A stretch of 64,000 nt of DNA from Kluyvera sichuanensis (lineage in GTDB: Bacteria > Pseudomonadota > Gammaproteobacteria > Enterobacterales > Enterobacteriaceae). The first letter of the stretch is position 1. The number at the start of each line of letters is the position of its first letter. Of the stretch, positions 54,136-63,789 are shown piece by piece. The stretch is from contig NZ_JABBJF010000002.1 in NCBI RefSeq assembly GCF_014218705.1, positions 310,001-374,000 on the forward strand, given 5' to 3'. Under the pieces are notes generated by a model. It saw only the letters and a list, made by a program, of their open reading frames with translations, did no database searches and was not told the DNA's origin. The translations under genes were made by a program, and so were the position numbers.

Positions 54136-56496
54136 ATGAAAACGCTGAAAAACTGGACCCTGCAAAAACAGTCAACCCATCACGTCGAGCTGCTGGTCGA
54201 CGGCCAGCACACGCTGTGCCTGTACGTGCTGGAGGAGAATCTGTTCCGCGTGCTGTTAAAACGCAAAGGCGAGCTGGCGCTGGACCGCACCTGGAGTATC
54301 GCGCCAGCGCAGGATGTGCCGTGGGAAGGGTGTGACCGTGAGGATCTCAGCGGTTTTACCCTGCCGGCCTGGACGCTGAGCCAGCAGGACGACACCGTAA
54401 CGGTGGCGACCGAATCCCTGCGTGCTACCGTCCACCAGCCGCTGTGGATCGAATGGCATTACCGTAACGCCGAGGGCGAGTGGCAGCCGTTGGTGAACGA
54501 CCGTCCGACCAGTGCCTATCTGGTCAACGCCCACGGCGACGGCGTGGCGCACTATCAGAGCCGCCGCAAGGACGAGCGTTTTTATGGCCTCGGCGATAAA
54601 GCGGGCGACCTGCAGCGTACCGGCAAACGCTATGAGATGCGCAACCTCGATGCGATGGGCTATAACGCGGTCAGCACCGACCCGCTGTACAAGCACATTC
54701 CGTTTACCATCACCCGCCGCGATGACGTGAGCTTCGGGCTGTTTTACGACAACCTCAGCAGTTGCTGGCTGGATCTCGGCAACGAGATCGACAACTACCA
54801 CACCGCCTACCGCCGTTGGCAGGCCGAGGCCGGGGATATCGACTACTACCTGTTCACCGGTGAACGCGTGCTCGACGTGACCAAAGCCTTCGTCCGCTTA
54901 ACCGGTAAAACGCTGTTCGGGCCAAAATGGAGCCTCGGCTACAGCGGTTCCACTATGCACTATACCGACGCGCCGGACGCGCAGAATCAGCTGATGAACT
55001 TTATTCGTCTGTGCGACGAGCATGCGATTCCGTGCGACTCGTTCCAACTCTCTTCCGGCTACACCTCGATTAACGGCAAGCGCTACGTGTTCAACTGGAA
55101 CTACGACAAGGTGCCGCAGCCGAAGGTGATGAGCCAGGCGTTCCACGACGCCGGGCTGCATCTGGCAGCTAACATTAAGCCGTGCCTGCTGCAGGATCAC
55201 CCGCGCTACGGCGAGGTAGCGGAGCAGTCGCTGTTTATTCGCGACTCCGAAAGCGATGGCCCTGAACGTTCCAGCTTCTGGGATGACGAAGGCTCACACC
55301 TCGACTTCACCAACCCGCAGACCGTGGCCTGGTGGCAGAACGGCGTCACCAACCAGCTGCTGGAGATGGGCATCGACTCCACCTGGAACGATAACAACGA
55401 GTTTGAAGTCTGGGACGGCGAAGCGCGCTGCCACGGATTTGGCAAAGAGATTGCCATCAAGCATATTCGCCCGGTAATGCCGCTACTGATGATTCGAGCC
55501 TCAATGGAAGCCCAGCAGCGCTTTGCACCGAACAAGCGACCATACCTGATTTCCCGCTCCGGCTGCGCCGGGATGCAGCGCTACGTGCAGACCTGGAGCG
55601 GCGATAACCGCACCAACTGGGATACCCTGCGCTACAACACCCGCATGGGGCTGGGCATGAGCCTATCTGGCCTCTACAACCTCGGTCATGACGTCGGTGG
55701 TTTTTCCGGCGATAAACCAGACCCGGAACTGTTTGTGCGCTGGGTACAAAACGGCGTGATGCACCCACGCTTTACCATCCACTCCTGGAACGATGACCAT
55801 ACCGTCAACGAACCGTGGATGTACCCTGCCATCACACCAGCCATCCGCAGCGCCATTGAACTGCGCTACCGTCTGCTGCCCTACTTCTACACCCTGCTGT
55901 GGCAGGCGCACGCCGACGACGAACCGATGCTGCGCCCAACGTTCCTCGACCACGAGCACGATGAACAGACGTTTGCGGAGTGCGACGATTTTCTGCTCGG
56001 CCGCGATATTCTGGTCGCCAGCGTCGTCGACGCAGGCGAGCGCGAGCGCCGTGTCTGGCTGCCGGATAACGAGACCGGCTGGTACGATTTTTACACCAGC
56101 GAGTGGTTCAGCGGCGGGCAGTGGATAACGGTTGATGCACCGCTGGAGAAGCTGCCGCTGCTGGTGCGTGCCGGGGCCGGTATTCCCATGAGCGAACGCA
56201 TTACCTTTGTGAATGCCGTCGAAGATACGCAGCGCGAGCTGAAGCTGTACCCGGTGAAAGGCGTGGGCAGTTCGTCCGGTCTGCTGTTTGAGGATGACGG
56301 CGAGTCGTGGGGATATCAGCAGGGCAACGCGCTGTGGCTGGAGTGGGAGATGGTTTGCACCGGCAGTACCATTGATCTGAAGGTCAATGCGCGCGGCGAT
56401 TATCGTCCGGCGTGGAAGGCGTTGAAGGTAACGCTGCCGGAAGGGGAAAAACGTCGGCTGTTGATTAACGGAAAAGAAGGAAATGAATGGCAGTAA
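54136..56496 (+). CDS. GH31 family alpha-glycosidase
   Basis: A 786-aa cytoplasmic retaining glycosidase (no signal peptide). The predicted nucleophile is Asp419 in GIDSTWNDNNEFE and the acid/base is Asp490 in TWSGDNRTNWDTL; RFYGLGDK and LSGLYNLGHDVGGFSG are further GH31 marks. The WNDNNE variant of the usual WNDMNE motif sets it apart from standard maltases, so specificity is open. In operon with the ACS-family transporter and probably under the divergent LacI regulator. Absent from this site in E. coli K-12. Confidence 0.88.
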   Translation: MKTLKNWTLQKQSTHHVELLVDGQHTLCLYVLEENLFRVLLKRKGELALDRTWSIAPAQDVPWEGCDREDLSGFTLPAWTLSQQDDTVTVATESLRATVHQPLWIEWHYRNAEGEWQPLVNDRPTSAYLVNAHGDGVAHYQSRRKDERFYGLGDKAGDLQRTGKRYEMRNLDAMGYNAVSTDPLYKHIPFTITRRDDVSFGLFYDNLSSCWLDLGNEIDNYHTAYRRWQAEAGDIDYYLFTGERVLDVTKAFVRLTGKTLFGPKWSLGYSGSTMHYTDAPDAQNQLMNFIRLCDEHAIPCDSFQLSSGYTSINGKRYVFNWNYDKVPQPKVMSQAFHDAGLHLAANIKPCLLQDHPRYGEVAEQSLFIRDSESDGPERSSFWDDEGSHLDFTNPQTVAWWQNGVTNQLLEMGIDSTWNDNNEFEVWDGEARCHGFGKEIAIKHIRPVMPLLMIRASMEAQQRFAPNKRPYLISRSGCAGMQRYVQTWSGDNRTNWDTLRYNTRMGLGMSLSGLYNLGHDVGGFSGDKPDPELFVRWVQNGVMHPRFTIHSWNDDHTVNEPWMYPAITPAIRSAIELRYRLLPYFYTLLWQAHADDEPMLRPTFLDHEHDEQTFAECDDFLLGRDILVASVVDAGERERRVWLPDNETGWYDFYTSEWFSGGQWITVDAPLEKLPLLVRAGAGIPMSERITFVNAVEDTQRELKLYPVKGVGSSSGLLFEDDGESWGYQQGNALWLEWEMVCTGSTIDLKVNARGDYRPAWKALKVTLPEGEKRRLLINGKEGNEWQ

Positions 56497-56512
56497 TACC
56501 TGCGTCGGAGAG

Positions 56513-56586
56513 TCCCCGGCGTCGGCGTAAACGCCTCGGCCGGGCTACGTTTATTGTAGCCCGGCCGAGCATCGCGACGCCGGGAT
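56513..56586. repeat. REP-like pair (BIME) between the GH31 gene and ybiT
   Basis: Two REP-like units head to head: TCCCCGGCGTCGGCGTAAAC...GGGCTAC (56513-56548) and GTAGCCCGGCCGAGCATCGC...CGCCGGGA (56556-56586). The inner arms GTAGCCCGGCCGAG / CTCGGCCGGGCTAC are complementary over 14 bases, forming a strong cruciform between convergent genes. Confidence 0.75.
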
Positions 56587-56602
56587 GGCGCCGACGAACA
56601 GA

Positions 56603-58195
56603 TTACTCCACGCCTTTGCTGCGCAGGTAATCTTCGTAGTTGCCGCTGAAGTCCACCACGCGCTCAGGGGTAATTTCAATCACGCGGGTCGCCAGCGAGC
56701 TCACGAACTCACGGTCGTGGGAAACGAAGATCAGGGTGCCCTGATACATTTCCAGCGCCATGTTCAGTGATTCGATAGATTCCATATCCAGGTGGTTGGT
56801 TGGTTCATCCATCACCAGAATGTTTGGTTTCTGCATCATCAGCTTACCAAACAGCATACGGCCCTTCTCACCACCGGACAGTACTTTCGCCGGCTTCTTG
56901 ATGTCGTCCTGGCTGAACAGCAGACGGCCAAGGAAGCCACGAACCACCTGCTCGTCGTCGCCTTCCTGTTTCCACTGGCTCATCCAGTCAAACACGGAGA
57001 GATCGTTATCGAAATCTTCGGCGTGATCCTGCGCGTAATAGCCAATGCTAGCGTTCTCGGACCATTTCACGGTACCGCTATCTGGCGCCAGTTCGCCAAC
57101 CAGGGTTTTCAGCATGGTGGATTTACCGACGCCGTTGGCACCGATAATGGCGATCTTCTCGCCCACTTCCATCATCAGGTTGAAGTTTTTAAACAGCGGG
57201 CCGTTATCAAAACCTTTGGTCAGCGCTTCGACTTCCAGCGCGTTACGGAACAGTTTCTTCTCCTGTTCGAAACGGATGAACGGGTTCTGGCGGCTGGAAG
57301 CTTTCACTTCGTCGAGCTTGATTTTGTCAATCTGACGGGCACGAGAGGTCGCCTGACGAGATTTAGAGGCGTTGGCGCTAAAGCGGCTCACGAAGGACTG
57401 CAGGTCAGCAATCTGCGCTTTTTTCTTGGCGTTGTCGGCCAGCAGACGTTCACGCGCCTGGGTCGCTGCGGTCATGTATTCGTCGTAGTTACCGGCGTAC
57501 ACGCGCAGTTCACCGTAGTCGAGATCGGCCATGTGGGTGCAGACCATGTTCAGGAAGTGACGGTCGTGCGAAATGATGATCATGGTGCTGTCGCGTTCGT
57601 TCAGCGTCTGCTCCAGCCAGCGGATGGTGTCGATGTCCAGGTTGTTCGTCGGTTCATCGAGCAGCAGAATGTCTGGATTAGAGAACAGCGCCTGCGCCAG
57701 CAGCACACGAAGTTTCCAGCCCGGAGCCACTTCGCTCATCAGGCCGTAGTGCTGCTCCAGCGGAATGCCCACGCCCAGCAGCAGTTCGCCTGCACGAGAT
57801 TCCGCAGAGTAACCGTCCATTTCGCCGTAAAGCACTTCGAGGTCGGCCACTTTGTAGCCGTCTTCTTCGCTCATTTCCGCCAGACCGTAGATGCGGTCGC
57901 GCTCTTGTTTCACTTCCCACAGCTCGCCATGACCCATGATCACGGTATCGAGTACGGAGTACTCTTCGAAGGCGAACTGATCCTGGCGCAGCTTACCGAT
58001 GCGCTCGTTCGGATCGAGGGAAACGTTGCCCAGCGTCGGTTCTAAGTCGCCGCCGAGGATTTTCATAAAGGTAGATTTGCCGCTCCCGTTTGCGCCAATC
58101 AGGCCGTAACGGTTGCCGCCGCCAAATTTGACGGAGATATTTTCGAACAGCGGCTTACTGCCAAACTGCATGGTAACGTTGCTGGTAACTAACAC
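56603..58195 (-). CDS. ybiT: ABC-F ATPase YbiT
   Basis: A 530-aa soluble ABC-F protein, as in E. coli, with two ATPase domains and no membrane part. Walker A motifs are GANGSGKST and GANGVGKST; the second signature is [12 protein letters not shown]; the charged inter-domain linker (about 245-315) includes [25 protein letters not shown] proteins act on ribosomes; YbiT is one of four in E. coli with EttA, Uup and YheS. Confidence 0.95.
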   Translation of the reverse strand: MLVTSNVTMQFGSKPLFENISVKFGGGNRYGLIGANGSGKSTFMKILGGDLEPTLGNVSLDPNERIGKLRQDQFAFEEYSVLDTVIMGHGELWEVKQERDRIYGLAEMSEEDGYKVADLEVLYGEMDGYSAESRAGELLLGVGIPLEQHYGLMSEVAPGWKLRVLLAQALFSNPDILLLDEPTNNLDIDTIRWLEQTLNERDSTMIIISHDRHFLNMVCTHMADLDYGELRVYAGNYDEYMTAATQARERLLADNAKKKAQIADLQSFVSRFSANASKSRQATSRARQIDKIKLDEVKASSRQNPFIRFEQEKKLFRNALEVEALTKGFDNGPLFKNFNLMMEVGEKIAIIGANGVGKSTMLKTLVGELAPDSGTVKWSENASIGYYAQDHAEDFDNDLSVFDWMSQWKQEGDDEQVVRGFLGRLLFSQDDIKKPAKVLSGGEKGRMLFGKLMMQKPNILVMDEPTNHLDMESIESLNMALEMYQGTLIFVSHDREFVSSLATRVIEITPERVVDFSGNYEDYLRSKGVE

Positions 58196-58413
58196 GGGAG
58201 TATCCTGAAGAATGTGACAAACCGCCTATTCTGCCACAATTCCGAATAAAAAGCGCCCGCCTTCGCCAGTGACTAAACTGTAACTCAAGTGAAAAAAATG
58301 TGATTTCGTACACATCCGAATTCCCTGCGGGGAGGAATGCACATATAATGCGCTCCTACCAACAGTCTGAATTCTCAAACAACCGCTGTAATGGCACTGA
58401 TACCTCGCACAAC

Positions 58414-59334
58414 ATGAACATGAAATTAACTACGCTTTTCGCTGCGGCGCTTGCTGTCGTAGGCTTCTGTAATTCGGCATCGGCGGTAACCTACCCGCTG
58501 CCAACCGATGGAAGCCGCATTGTCGGTCAGAATCAGGTAATCACCATTCCTGAAGACAATAAGCAACCGCTGGAATACTTCGCGGCCCAGTACCAGATGG
58601 GTCTGTCTAACATGCTGGAAGCTAACCCTGGCGTGGATACCTACCTGCCGAAAGGCGGTAGCGTGCTGAACATTCCTCAGCAGCTGATCCTGCCGGACAC
58701 CGTGCATGAAGGTATCGTCATTAACAGTGCAGAAATGCGTCTGTACTACTATCCGAAGGGCACCAACACCGTGATCGTGCTGCCAATCGGTATCGGCCAG
58801 CTGGGCAAAGATACGCCTATCAGCTGGACCACCAAGGTAGAACGTAAGAAAGCGGGCCCAACCTGGACCCCAACGGCGAAAATGCACGCCGAATATGCCG
58901 CTGCCGGTAACCCGCTGCCAGCCGTCGTTCCTGCTGGCCCGGATAACCCGATGGGTCTGTACGCGCTGTATATCGGCCGCCTGTACGCTATCCACGGTAC
59001 CAACGCTAACTTCGGTATCGGCCTGCGCGTGAGCCACGGCTGCGTACGTCTGCGTAACGAAGACATCAAATTCCTGTTCCAGAACGTGCCGGTCGGTACT
59101 CGCGTGCAGTTCATTGATGAGCCTGTGAAAGTGACCACCGAACCAGACGGCAGCCGCTTTATGGAAGTTCACAACCCACTGTCTACCACCGAAGCCCAGT
59201 TTGAAGGCGGCGAAACCGTTCCGGTTGTGCTGACTAAAGCCGTGCAGAGCGTGACCAGCCAGGCTGACGTTGACCAGAGCATCGTTGACCAGGCGGTTAA
59301 AAACCGTTCCGGTATGCCAGTTCGTCTGAACTAA
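58414..59334 (+). CDS. ldtB: L,D-transpeptidase LdtB (YbiS)
   Basis: Periplasmic enzyme that attaches Braun lipoprotein to peptidoglycan. Start at 58414 gives 306 aa, as in E. coli. Signal peptide 1-24 (...CNSASA), LysM domain about 38-90, YkuD catalytic domain about 98-235 with His194 ([10 protein letters not shown]) and SHGCVRL (His208, Cys210). Single gene, divergent from ybiT. Confidence 0.96.
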   Translation: MNMKLTTLFAAALAVVGFCNSASAVTYPLPTDGSRIVGQNQVITIPEDNKQPLEYFAAQYQMGLSNMLEANPGVDTYLPKGGSVLNIPQQLILPDTVHEGIVINSAEMRLYYYPKGTNTVIVLPIGIGQLGKDTPISWTTKVERKKAGPTWTPTAKMHAEYAAAGNPLPAVVPAGPDNPMGLYALYIGRLYAIHGTNANFGIGLRVSHGCVRLRNEDIKFLFQNVPVGTRVQFIDEPVKVTTEPDGSRFMEVHNPLSTTEAQFEGGETVPVVLTKAVQSVTSQADVDQSIVDQAVKNRSGMPVRLN

Positions 59335-59348
59335 TTGCCTGACGAAAT

Positions 59349-59381
59349 AAAAATGGCGGGTTAATCACCCGCCATTTTTTT
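59349..59381. terminator. Bidirectional terminator between ldtB and the GntR gene
   Basis: AAAAATGGCGGG / CCCGCCATTTTTTT with a 7-base loop; T-runs follow the stem in both directions. It ends ldtB on the plus strand and the GntR gene on the minus strand. Confidence 0.88.
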
Positions 59382-60096
59382 ATCCGTTATTCACTATCAC
59401 GATACCGCCATGGTCGTAGCGATAGTGGCAGTGCGCGTACTCCAGCGGCGTGCCGTCATCCAGGTAAATAACCTGCTCCACCTCCAGCACTGGGTCGCCG
59501 GGCTCACAGCTTAGGTGCTGCTGATCGAGCGTGTCGGGTTTAATTGCCCGCACCACCCGATACGATCCCATCATCTTCAAGCCCAGGTTTTCCTGCACAT
59601 AGCGAAACACCGAACTTTCAAGATGCGCTTTACTTAGCCCTGGCACCAGCGACACCGGCATCACGGTCATATCCAGCGACAGCGGTTCGCCGTTGAGCAG
59701 ACGCAGACGGACAAAGTCATAGACCGGCGCATCGGCGTTAACCAGCAGCGAAGCCTGCTCTTTTTCCGTAGGAAAACGCAGTTCAAAGCGAATGACCTGG
59801 CTTTCCACGGTGCCAAGATGCTCCCAGGTTTCGGTGGCCCCGGAGTAGTCGGCGCCGGGAACGTCCCACTGTGAAAGCTGTAGGAAATTCTTACGCACAA
59901 ACGTGCCCTGGCCCTGACGGGTATACACCAGCCCTTCGACGATCAGCTGGCGCATAGCCTGCTGAATGGTCATCCGGCTGGTACCGAACTCCGCCGCCAG
60001 TGCAAACTGGTCGGGCAATGGTTCAGAGGCGGAATACTGCCGACTGATAATTCGTTTTTTAATTTCCCGCGCTATCGCGATGTATTTCGCCGCCAT
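59380..60096 (-). CDS. GntR family regulator (HutC/UTRA type)
   Basis: A 238-aa repressor with a winged helix (about 8-75; SEPLPDQFALAAEFGTSRMTIQQAMRQL) and a UTRA ligand domain (about 95-235). It is 15 bases downstream of the GH1 gene. The paired ATGACTAGTCAT palindromes upstream of the GH1 gene are of the type bound by HutC-subfamily regulators. UTRA domains often sense phosphorylated sugars, which fits the enzyme. Confidence 0.88.
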   Translation of the reverse strand: MAAKYIAIAREIKKRIISRQYSASEPLPDQFALAAEFGTSRMTIQQAMRQLIVEGLVYTRQGQGTFVRKNFLQLSQWDVPGADYSGATETWEHLGTVESQVIRFELRFPTEKEQASLLVNADAPVYDFVRLRLLNGEPLSLDMTVMPVSLVPGLSKAHLESSVFRYVQENLGLKMMGSYRVVRAIKPDTLDQQHLSCEPGDPVLEVEQVIYLDDGTPLEYAHCHYRYDHGGIVIVNNG

Positions 60097-60111
60097 GACC
60101 CACTCCTGTTA

Positions 60112-61488
60112 TTACATCTCTTCGCCGTTGCTATGAATCGCCTTTTTCAGCCATTCATAGCTTTTCTTCGGCACACGCTTCAGGTCTTTTAAATCGTGGT
60201 TTTCACGGTTGACGTAGACCACGCCGTAACGTTTACGCATATCTCCCTGTGAGCTCAGAATATCAATCAGCCCCCAGCCAAGATAGCCAATGACCTGCGC
60301 GCCATCTTCAAACATCGCCGCTTTCATGGCGTTGATATGGTCACGATGATAGGCAATACGATAGTCATCTTCGATGATATGTTCGCCGTCCCAGGATTCG
60401 ATCACCCCAATGCCGTTCTCAATCGGGAATACCGGCAGACGCCAGTCATTGTAATAGCGCGTAATAATACTGCGAAAACCGAGCGGGTCTATCTGCCAGT
60501 TCCACTCCGTCGCTTTCAGGTGCGGGTTCGGCGTGTCGCCAAACAGCATATAATTGTTCACCGCCGTGCCTTCCGGAACAGCGTCGCTGTTGAGGGTGCG
60601 GCTGGCGTAGTAGCTGAAGGCCATGTAATCGTTTTTCATGGTCGCCAGCACCGCCAGGTCTTCCTCGCGATAGATGTCATCAAAGCCGGACTGCTTAACG
60701 AAGTGCATCACTTCCGGGCTGTAGCCCTCGCCCGCAAAGGCACGCAGCAGGTTCTGGTTGAAGAACTCATCCAGTTGTTGGGCGCAGAACACATCGCGCG
60801 GCTTACAGGTGGCCGGATAAACCTGAGCGTGCGCCAGCATACCGCCCATCAGCTTGCCCGGTTTGGTCTCATGCAAGTAATTGGTGAGATGCGCGTGGGC
60901 CATCATCACGTGGTGCTGGATTTCATAAAGCTCGCGCAGGGTTTTGTCGCCGCGCATATAGCCGGAGATCAGGAACGTTTCCGGCATATGGTAGAGATTC
61001 TGCTCGTTAAAGGTCAGCCACCAGGTCACCTTGTCACCGAAGCAGTCGATCACTTTTTTGCCGTAGCGGATAAACGCGTCCATCACGCGACGGTCGGTAA
61101 AGCCGTTGTATTTTTCCGCCATCGCCAGCGGCATATCGAAGTGGTACAGGCAGATCATCGGCTCAATGCCGCGTTCAATCAGGGCATCGATAAAACGATC
61201 GTAAAAGGCAAGGCCCTCTTCGTTGAACTCGCCGTCGCCGGTTGGGCACACGCGGCTCCAGGCAATCTGGAAGCGGTAGCAGTTCATGCCCAGGTCTTTC
61301 ATTAAATCGAAATCTTCTTCATAGCGATGATAAGAATCCGTCGCCACCTTCCAGTCAGAGGCGAACTCTTTCGGTTCGCGAATATCGTATACCGACATCC
61401 CCTTGCCGCCTTCATTCCAGGCGCCCTCGGTTTGCATGCTGGAAACAGAGTTGCCCCAAAGGAAGTTGGCGGGCAGTGATGGTTTCAT
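60112..61488 (-). CDS. GH1 6-phospho-beta-glycosidase
   Basis: A 458-aa cytoplasmic GH1 enzyme. Acid/base Glu162 lies in TFNEQN and nucleophile Glu357 in PIENGIG. The carboxyl stretch SSQGDMRKRYGVVYVNRE has the Ser, Lys and Tyr that hold the 6-phosphate in phospho-beta-glucosidases. It hydrolyses phosphorylated beta-glucosides delivered by a PTS, but no PTS gene adjoins it. Likely controlled by the co-transcribed GntR protein through the two upstream operators. Confidence 0.9.
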   Translation of the reverse strand: MKPSLPANFLWGNSVSSMQTEGAWNEGGKGMSVYDIREPKEFASDWKVATDSYHRYEEDFDLMKDLGMNCYRFQIAWSRVCPTGDGEFNEEGLAFYDRFIDALIERGIEPMICLYHFDMPLAMAEKYNGFTDRRVMDAFIRYGKKVIDCFGDKVTWWLTFNEQNLYHMPETFLISGYMRGDKTLRELYEIQHHVMMAHAHLTNYLHETKPGKLMGGMLAHAQVYPATCKPRDVFCAQQLDEFFNQNLLRAFAGEGYSPEVMHFVKQSGFDDIYREEDLAVLATMKNDYMAFSYYASRTLNSDAVPEGTAVNNYMLFGDTPNPHLKATEWNWQIDPLGFRSIITRYYNDWRLPVFPIENGIGVIESWDGEHIIEDDYRIAYHRDHINAMKAAMFEDGAQVIGYLGWGLIDILSSQGDMRKRYGVVYVNRENHDLKDLKRVPKKSYEWLKKAIHSNGEEM

Positions 61489-61502
61489 GGTTCGGCTCCT
61501 AT

Positions 61503-61535
61503 ATGACTAGTCATTTAAATTTCATGACTAGTCAT
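61503..61535 (-). promoter_or_regulatory. Tandem GntR-type operators upstream of the GH1 gene
   Basis: Two identical 12-base palindromes ATGACTAGTCAT at 61503-61514 and 61524-61535, centres 21 bases apart (two helical turns), 15 bases ahead of the GH1 start. Spacing and symmetry suggest two repressor dimers on one face of the DNA. Confidence 0.8.
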
Positions 61536-61654
61536 ATAACGCAAAGATGAAAAAGCGCGCAACCCTGGAGATCGTTTTTTGTGAGTCGGAGAGGTTTTTT
61601 CCCGGCGGCGCTTCAAATGTAGCCCGGCCCGCCTGGGAAAGATCAGCGAAGGAT

Positions 61655-62755
61655 CTACAGCAGCCCGTACCCTACCGCCGCCGCCCACAGCAGCATCGGA
61701 ATAGAGTACAGGTGGAAGCGCCACCAGATGCGTCGGTCCGCCGCCATGCGCAGGGCAATCAGGTTCGCCAGCGAGCCGGGCAGCAACCCGAAGCCACCGA
61801 CGTTTACCGCCCACGCCAGCAGCAGCGACGGCGGCACGTAGTTGAGCAGCAGGATGGTTGATGGGACGTTACTGATAACCTGCGACAGCCCAATCGCCGT
61901 AAGCCAGAGCGGCGCATCAGACAACCCGCTCACCCCGCTCAATACCTTATGCAGCGCGGGAAGTTGGGTCAGCAGGTGTACGTCGATAAACATCGCCATA
62001 AACACCAGCAGCAGCGTCCAGTCCACACCGAACACGACGCGTCGCGCCAGAATCAAAAATCCGACGGCCACAAACGCCAGGCCCCACAGCTCCTGCTTCA
62101 TTTCGAGTGCGGTAAGAAAGACGAGGTAGAACGCCAGGCAGCTCCACACCAGCCGCGGTTGCCAGCTCGGTGTGATGTCACTGCTCTGAAACTGCAGCCT
62201 TTTCGCTGGGAAGCAAAACCAACATAGCGCCAGCAGCGTAGCCATCATCGCCAGCGCTAGCGGCAGCATTTGCAGGGTAAACGCCGGGAACGACAGGCCA
62301 GAGCGCCCCCACAACAGGATGTTCTGCGGATTACCGATAGGCGTTAACAGCGACCCGGCGTTAACCGCCAGCGCTTCGAAAATAATCAGCCGATTAATCG
62401 GCAACGCACACCATTTTTTCAGCGTTAAGGTCAGCGGCACCACGATAAACAGCGCCACGTCGTTGGTGAGAAACGTTGAGAGCAGCGCTGCCGCCAGCAC
62501 CATAAACAGCGCCAATTGCCGCTCGGTGGCGAAGCGACGCGCCATTTTGCGTCCGAGGACATCAAAATAACCGCTCTGCTCTACCCCTTTGGTCAGCAGC
62601 ATCAGGCCGCTCAGGGTAATGATGGTGTGCCAATCAATGGCCGCAGGCCAGCGTGATGGCGTGAAGGGAACGAAAAAGCTCAGCAGAACGCCGACGATAA
62701 TCAGCAGATGCAGAAAACGGTCGCGGGCGAGCGACCGTATAAAAGGGAGGTTCAT
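61655..62755 (-). CDS. ybiR: Inner-membrane transporter YbiR (ArsB/CitM-like)
   Basis: A 366-aa protein with about ten membrane helices, resembling E. coli YbiR and the ion transporter superfamily that includes ArsB and CitM ([16 protein letters not shown] and [14 protein letters not shown] are family marks). Substrate unknown. Its ATG overlaps the mntR stop by 4 bases, so they are co-transcribed. Confidence 0.9.
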   Translation of the reverse strand: MNLPFIRSLARDRFLHLLIIVGVLLSFFVPFTPSRWPAAIDWHTIITLSGLMLLTKGVEQSGYFDVLGRKMARRFATERQLALFMVLAAALLSTFLTNDVALFIVVPLTLTLKKWCALPINRLIIFEALAVNAGSLLTPIGNPQNILLWGRSGLSFPAFTLQMLPLALAMMATLLALCWFCFPAKRLQFQSSDITPSWQPRLVWSCLAFYLVFLTALEMKQELWGLAFVAVGFLILARRVVFGVDWTLLLVFMAMFIDVHLLTQLPALHKVLSGVSGLSDAPLWLTAIGLSQVISNVPSTILLLNYVPPSLLLAWAVNVGGFGLLPGSLANLIALRMAADRRIWWRFHLYSIPMLLWAAAVGYGLL

Positions 62756-63225
62756 TCCACGTATTGCCCGTGTTTCTGGGTAAACTGGCGGAACATGTCC
62801 AGCGTCTCTTCGCTGACATGGTGTTCAATGCCTTCCGCGTCGCGGCGGGCGGTGTCGGCGCTGACGCCCAGCACCAGCAGGAAGTTCTCCACCACCTGAT
62901 GACGCTCGCGGCTCTCCTGCGCCAGCTTCTCCCCTTCCGGCGTCAGGAATACACCACGCCATGGGATCTGTTCAATCAGCCCTACGCCAGCAAGACGTTT
63001 AAGCATTTTCGCCACCGTCGGCTGCGAGACGCCAAGACGGGCGGCCATATCCACCTGTCGCGCTTCCCCTACTTCGCGGATTAAATCAGAAATTAGCTCA
63101 ACATAGTCATCAATCAGCTCCCGACGATGCGCTTCACGCACTTGACGGAACCCTTCGACGTGTTCTTCAACGTTAACCAGCTGCGTCGCTTTTTTTGTTG
63201 TTGGCGTACCTGCGCGGCGGCTCAT
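62752..63225 (-). CDS. mntR: Manganese-responsive regulator MntR
   Basis: DtxR-family Mn(II)-dependent regulator; 157 aa (E. coli 155). The winged helix is about residues 36-80 ([22 protein letters not shown]) and the dimer/metal domain has [19 protein letters not shown] and [13 protein letters not shown] with metal ligands His and Glu. In E. coli it represses mntH and mntS and activates mntP. Divergent from mntS; the MntR-type box is in the gap. Confidence 0.95.
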   Translation of the reverse strand: MSRRAGTPTTKKATQLVNVEEHVEGFRQVREAHRRELIDDYVELISDLIREVGEARQVDMAARLGVSQPTVAKMLKRLAGVGLIEQIPWRGVFLTPEGEKLAQESRERHQVVENFLLVLGVSADTARRDAEGIEHHVSEETLDMFRQFTQKHGQYVE

Positions 63226-63332
63226 AGCACTTCCTCATCTGTGTGACGCCTGAACGCGTCATATCAAGTGGGCCCATTGTAATGGATTGTGACCCGAGCA
63301 CAAAAATTTAACGTTTTAGCCATAGCTATAAA

Positions 63333-63350
63333 ATATAGCCTGTGCTATAT
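63333..63350 (+). promoter_or_regulatory. MntR-type box upstream of mntS
   Basis: ATATAGC-CTGT-GCTATAT, perfect 7-base arms around 4 bases, in the mntR-mntS gap 57 bases ahead of the mntS ATG. It resembles the E. coli MntR sites in symmetry (TAGC/GCTA core). An imperfect second copy with the same core, TTTAGCCATAGCTATAAA, lies at 63315-63332. Confidence 0.7.
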
Positions 63351-63406
63351 CTGTATGTAATGCAAACGCCCATCACGGAATGACGGGCCAAATCGCAGGA
63401 GGAACC

Positions 63407-63532
63407 ATGAACGAATTCAAGAGGTGTATTAGCGTGTTTAGTCATTCTCCTTTTAAAGTCCGGTTAATGTTGATCGGTATGCTGTGCGACCTGTTCAACA
63501 ATAAACCGCAACAGGACACTCCGTCCCGCTAA
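63407..63532 (+). CDS. mntS: Small manganese protein MntS
   Basis: A 41-aa protein starting MNEFKRCISVFSHSPFKVRL and ending NNKPQQDTPSR, clearly the E. coli MntS (42 aa). RBS GCAGGAGGAACC is strong. MntS raises usable manganese in the cell, in part by inhibiting the exporter MntP, and is repressed by MntR with manganese. In E. coli the same transcript was first described as the small RNA RybA. Confidence 0.93.
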   Translation: MNEFKRCISVFSHSPFKVRLMLIGMLCDLFNNKPQQDTPSR

Positions 63533-63560
63533 GCGGCGAGCGCATCGCCGCTTCATCTTT
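63532..63560 (+). terminator. Terminator after mntS
   Basis: Stem AGCGGCGA (63532-63539) / TCGCCGCT (63545-63552) with loop GCGCA, then TCATCTTT. It begins on the last base of the mntS stop codon. Confidence 0.65.
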
Positions 63561-63789
63561 CCGTCACAATTCGGTGGCAACCTACCCTATTTCGCCCAAA
63601 AACCCCGATTATTTTCTGGTTTTGCAATCATCCTCCCAAAACAATTCGTTATCAGTAGTTGACCCAATAATAAGCACGCTTTATCTTTGCGCAGCCCTGT
63701 ACTTTGCTTCCCCCTCTTCACGCATTGTCTGGCCAATAAAGACCCCTTGACGCCAGGGGATGCGCATGGCGTTTTTATAGTTGCTATCT

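Noticed and set aside
56792-58045. A 417-codon plus-strand frame opposite ybiT.
   Set aside because: Pure shadow of the conserved ABC-F gene, with no ribosome site or known motif.
60337-61305. A 322-codon plus-strand frame opposite the GH1 gene.
   Set aside because: The translation has no known features, and both catalytic motifs of GH1 are intact on the other strand.
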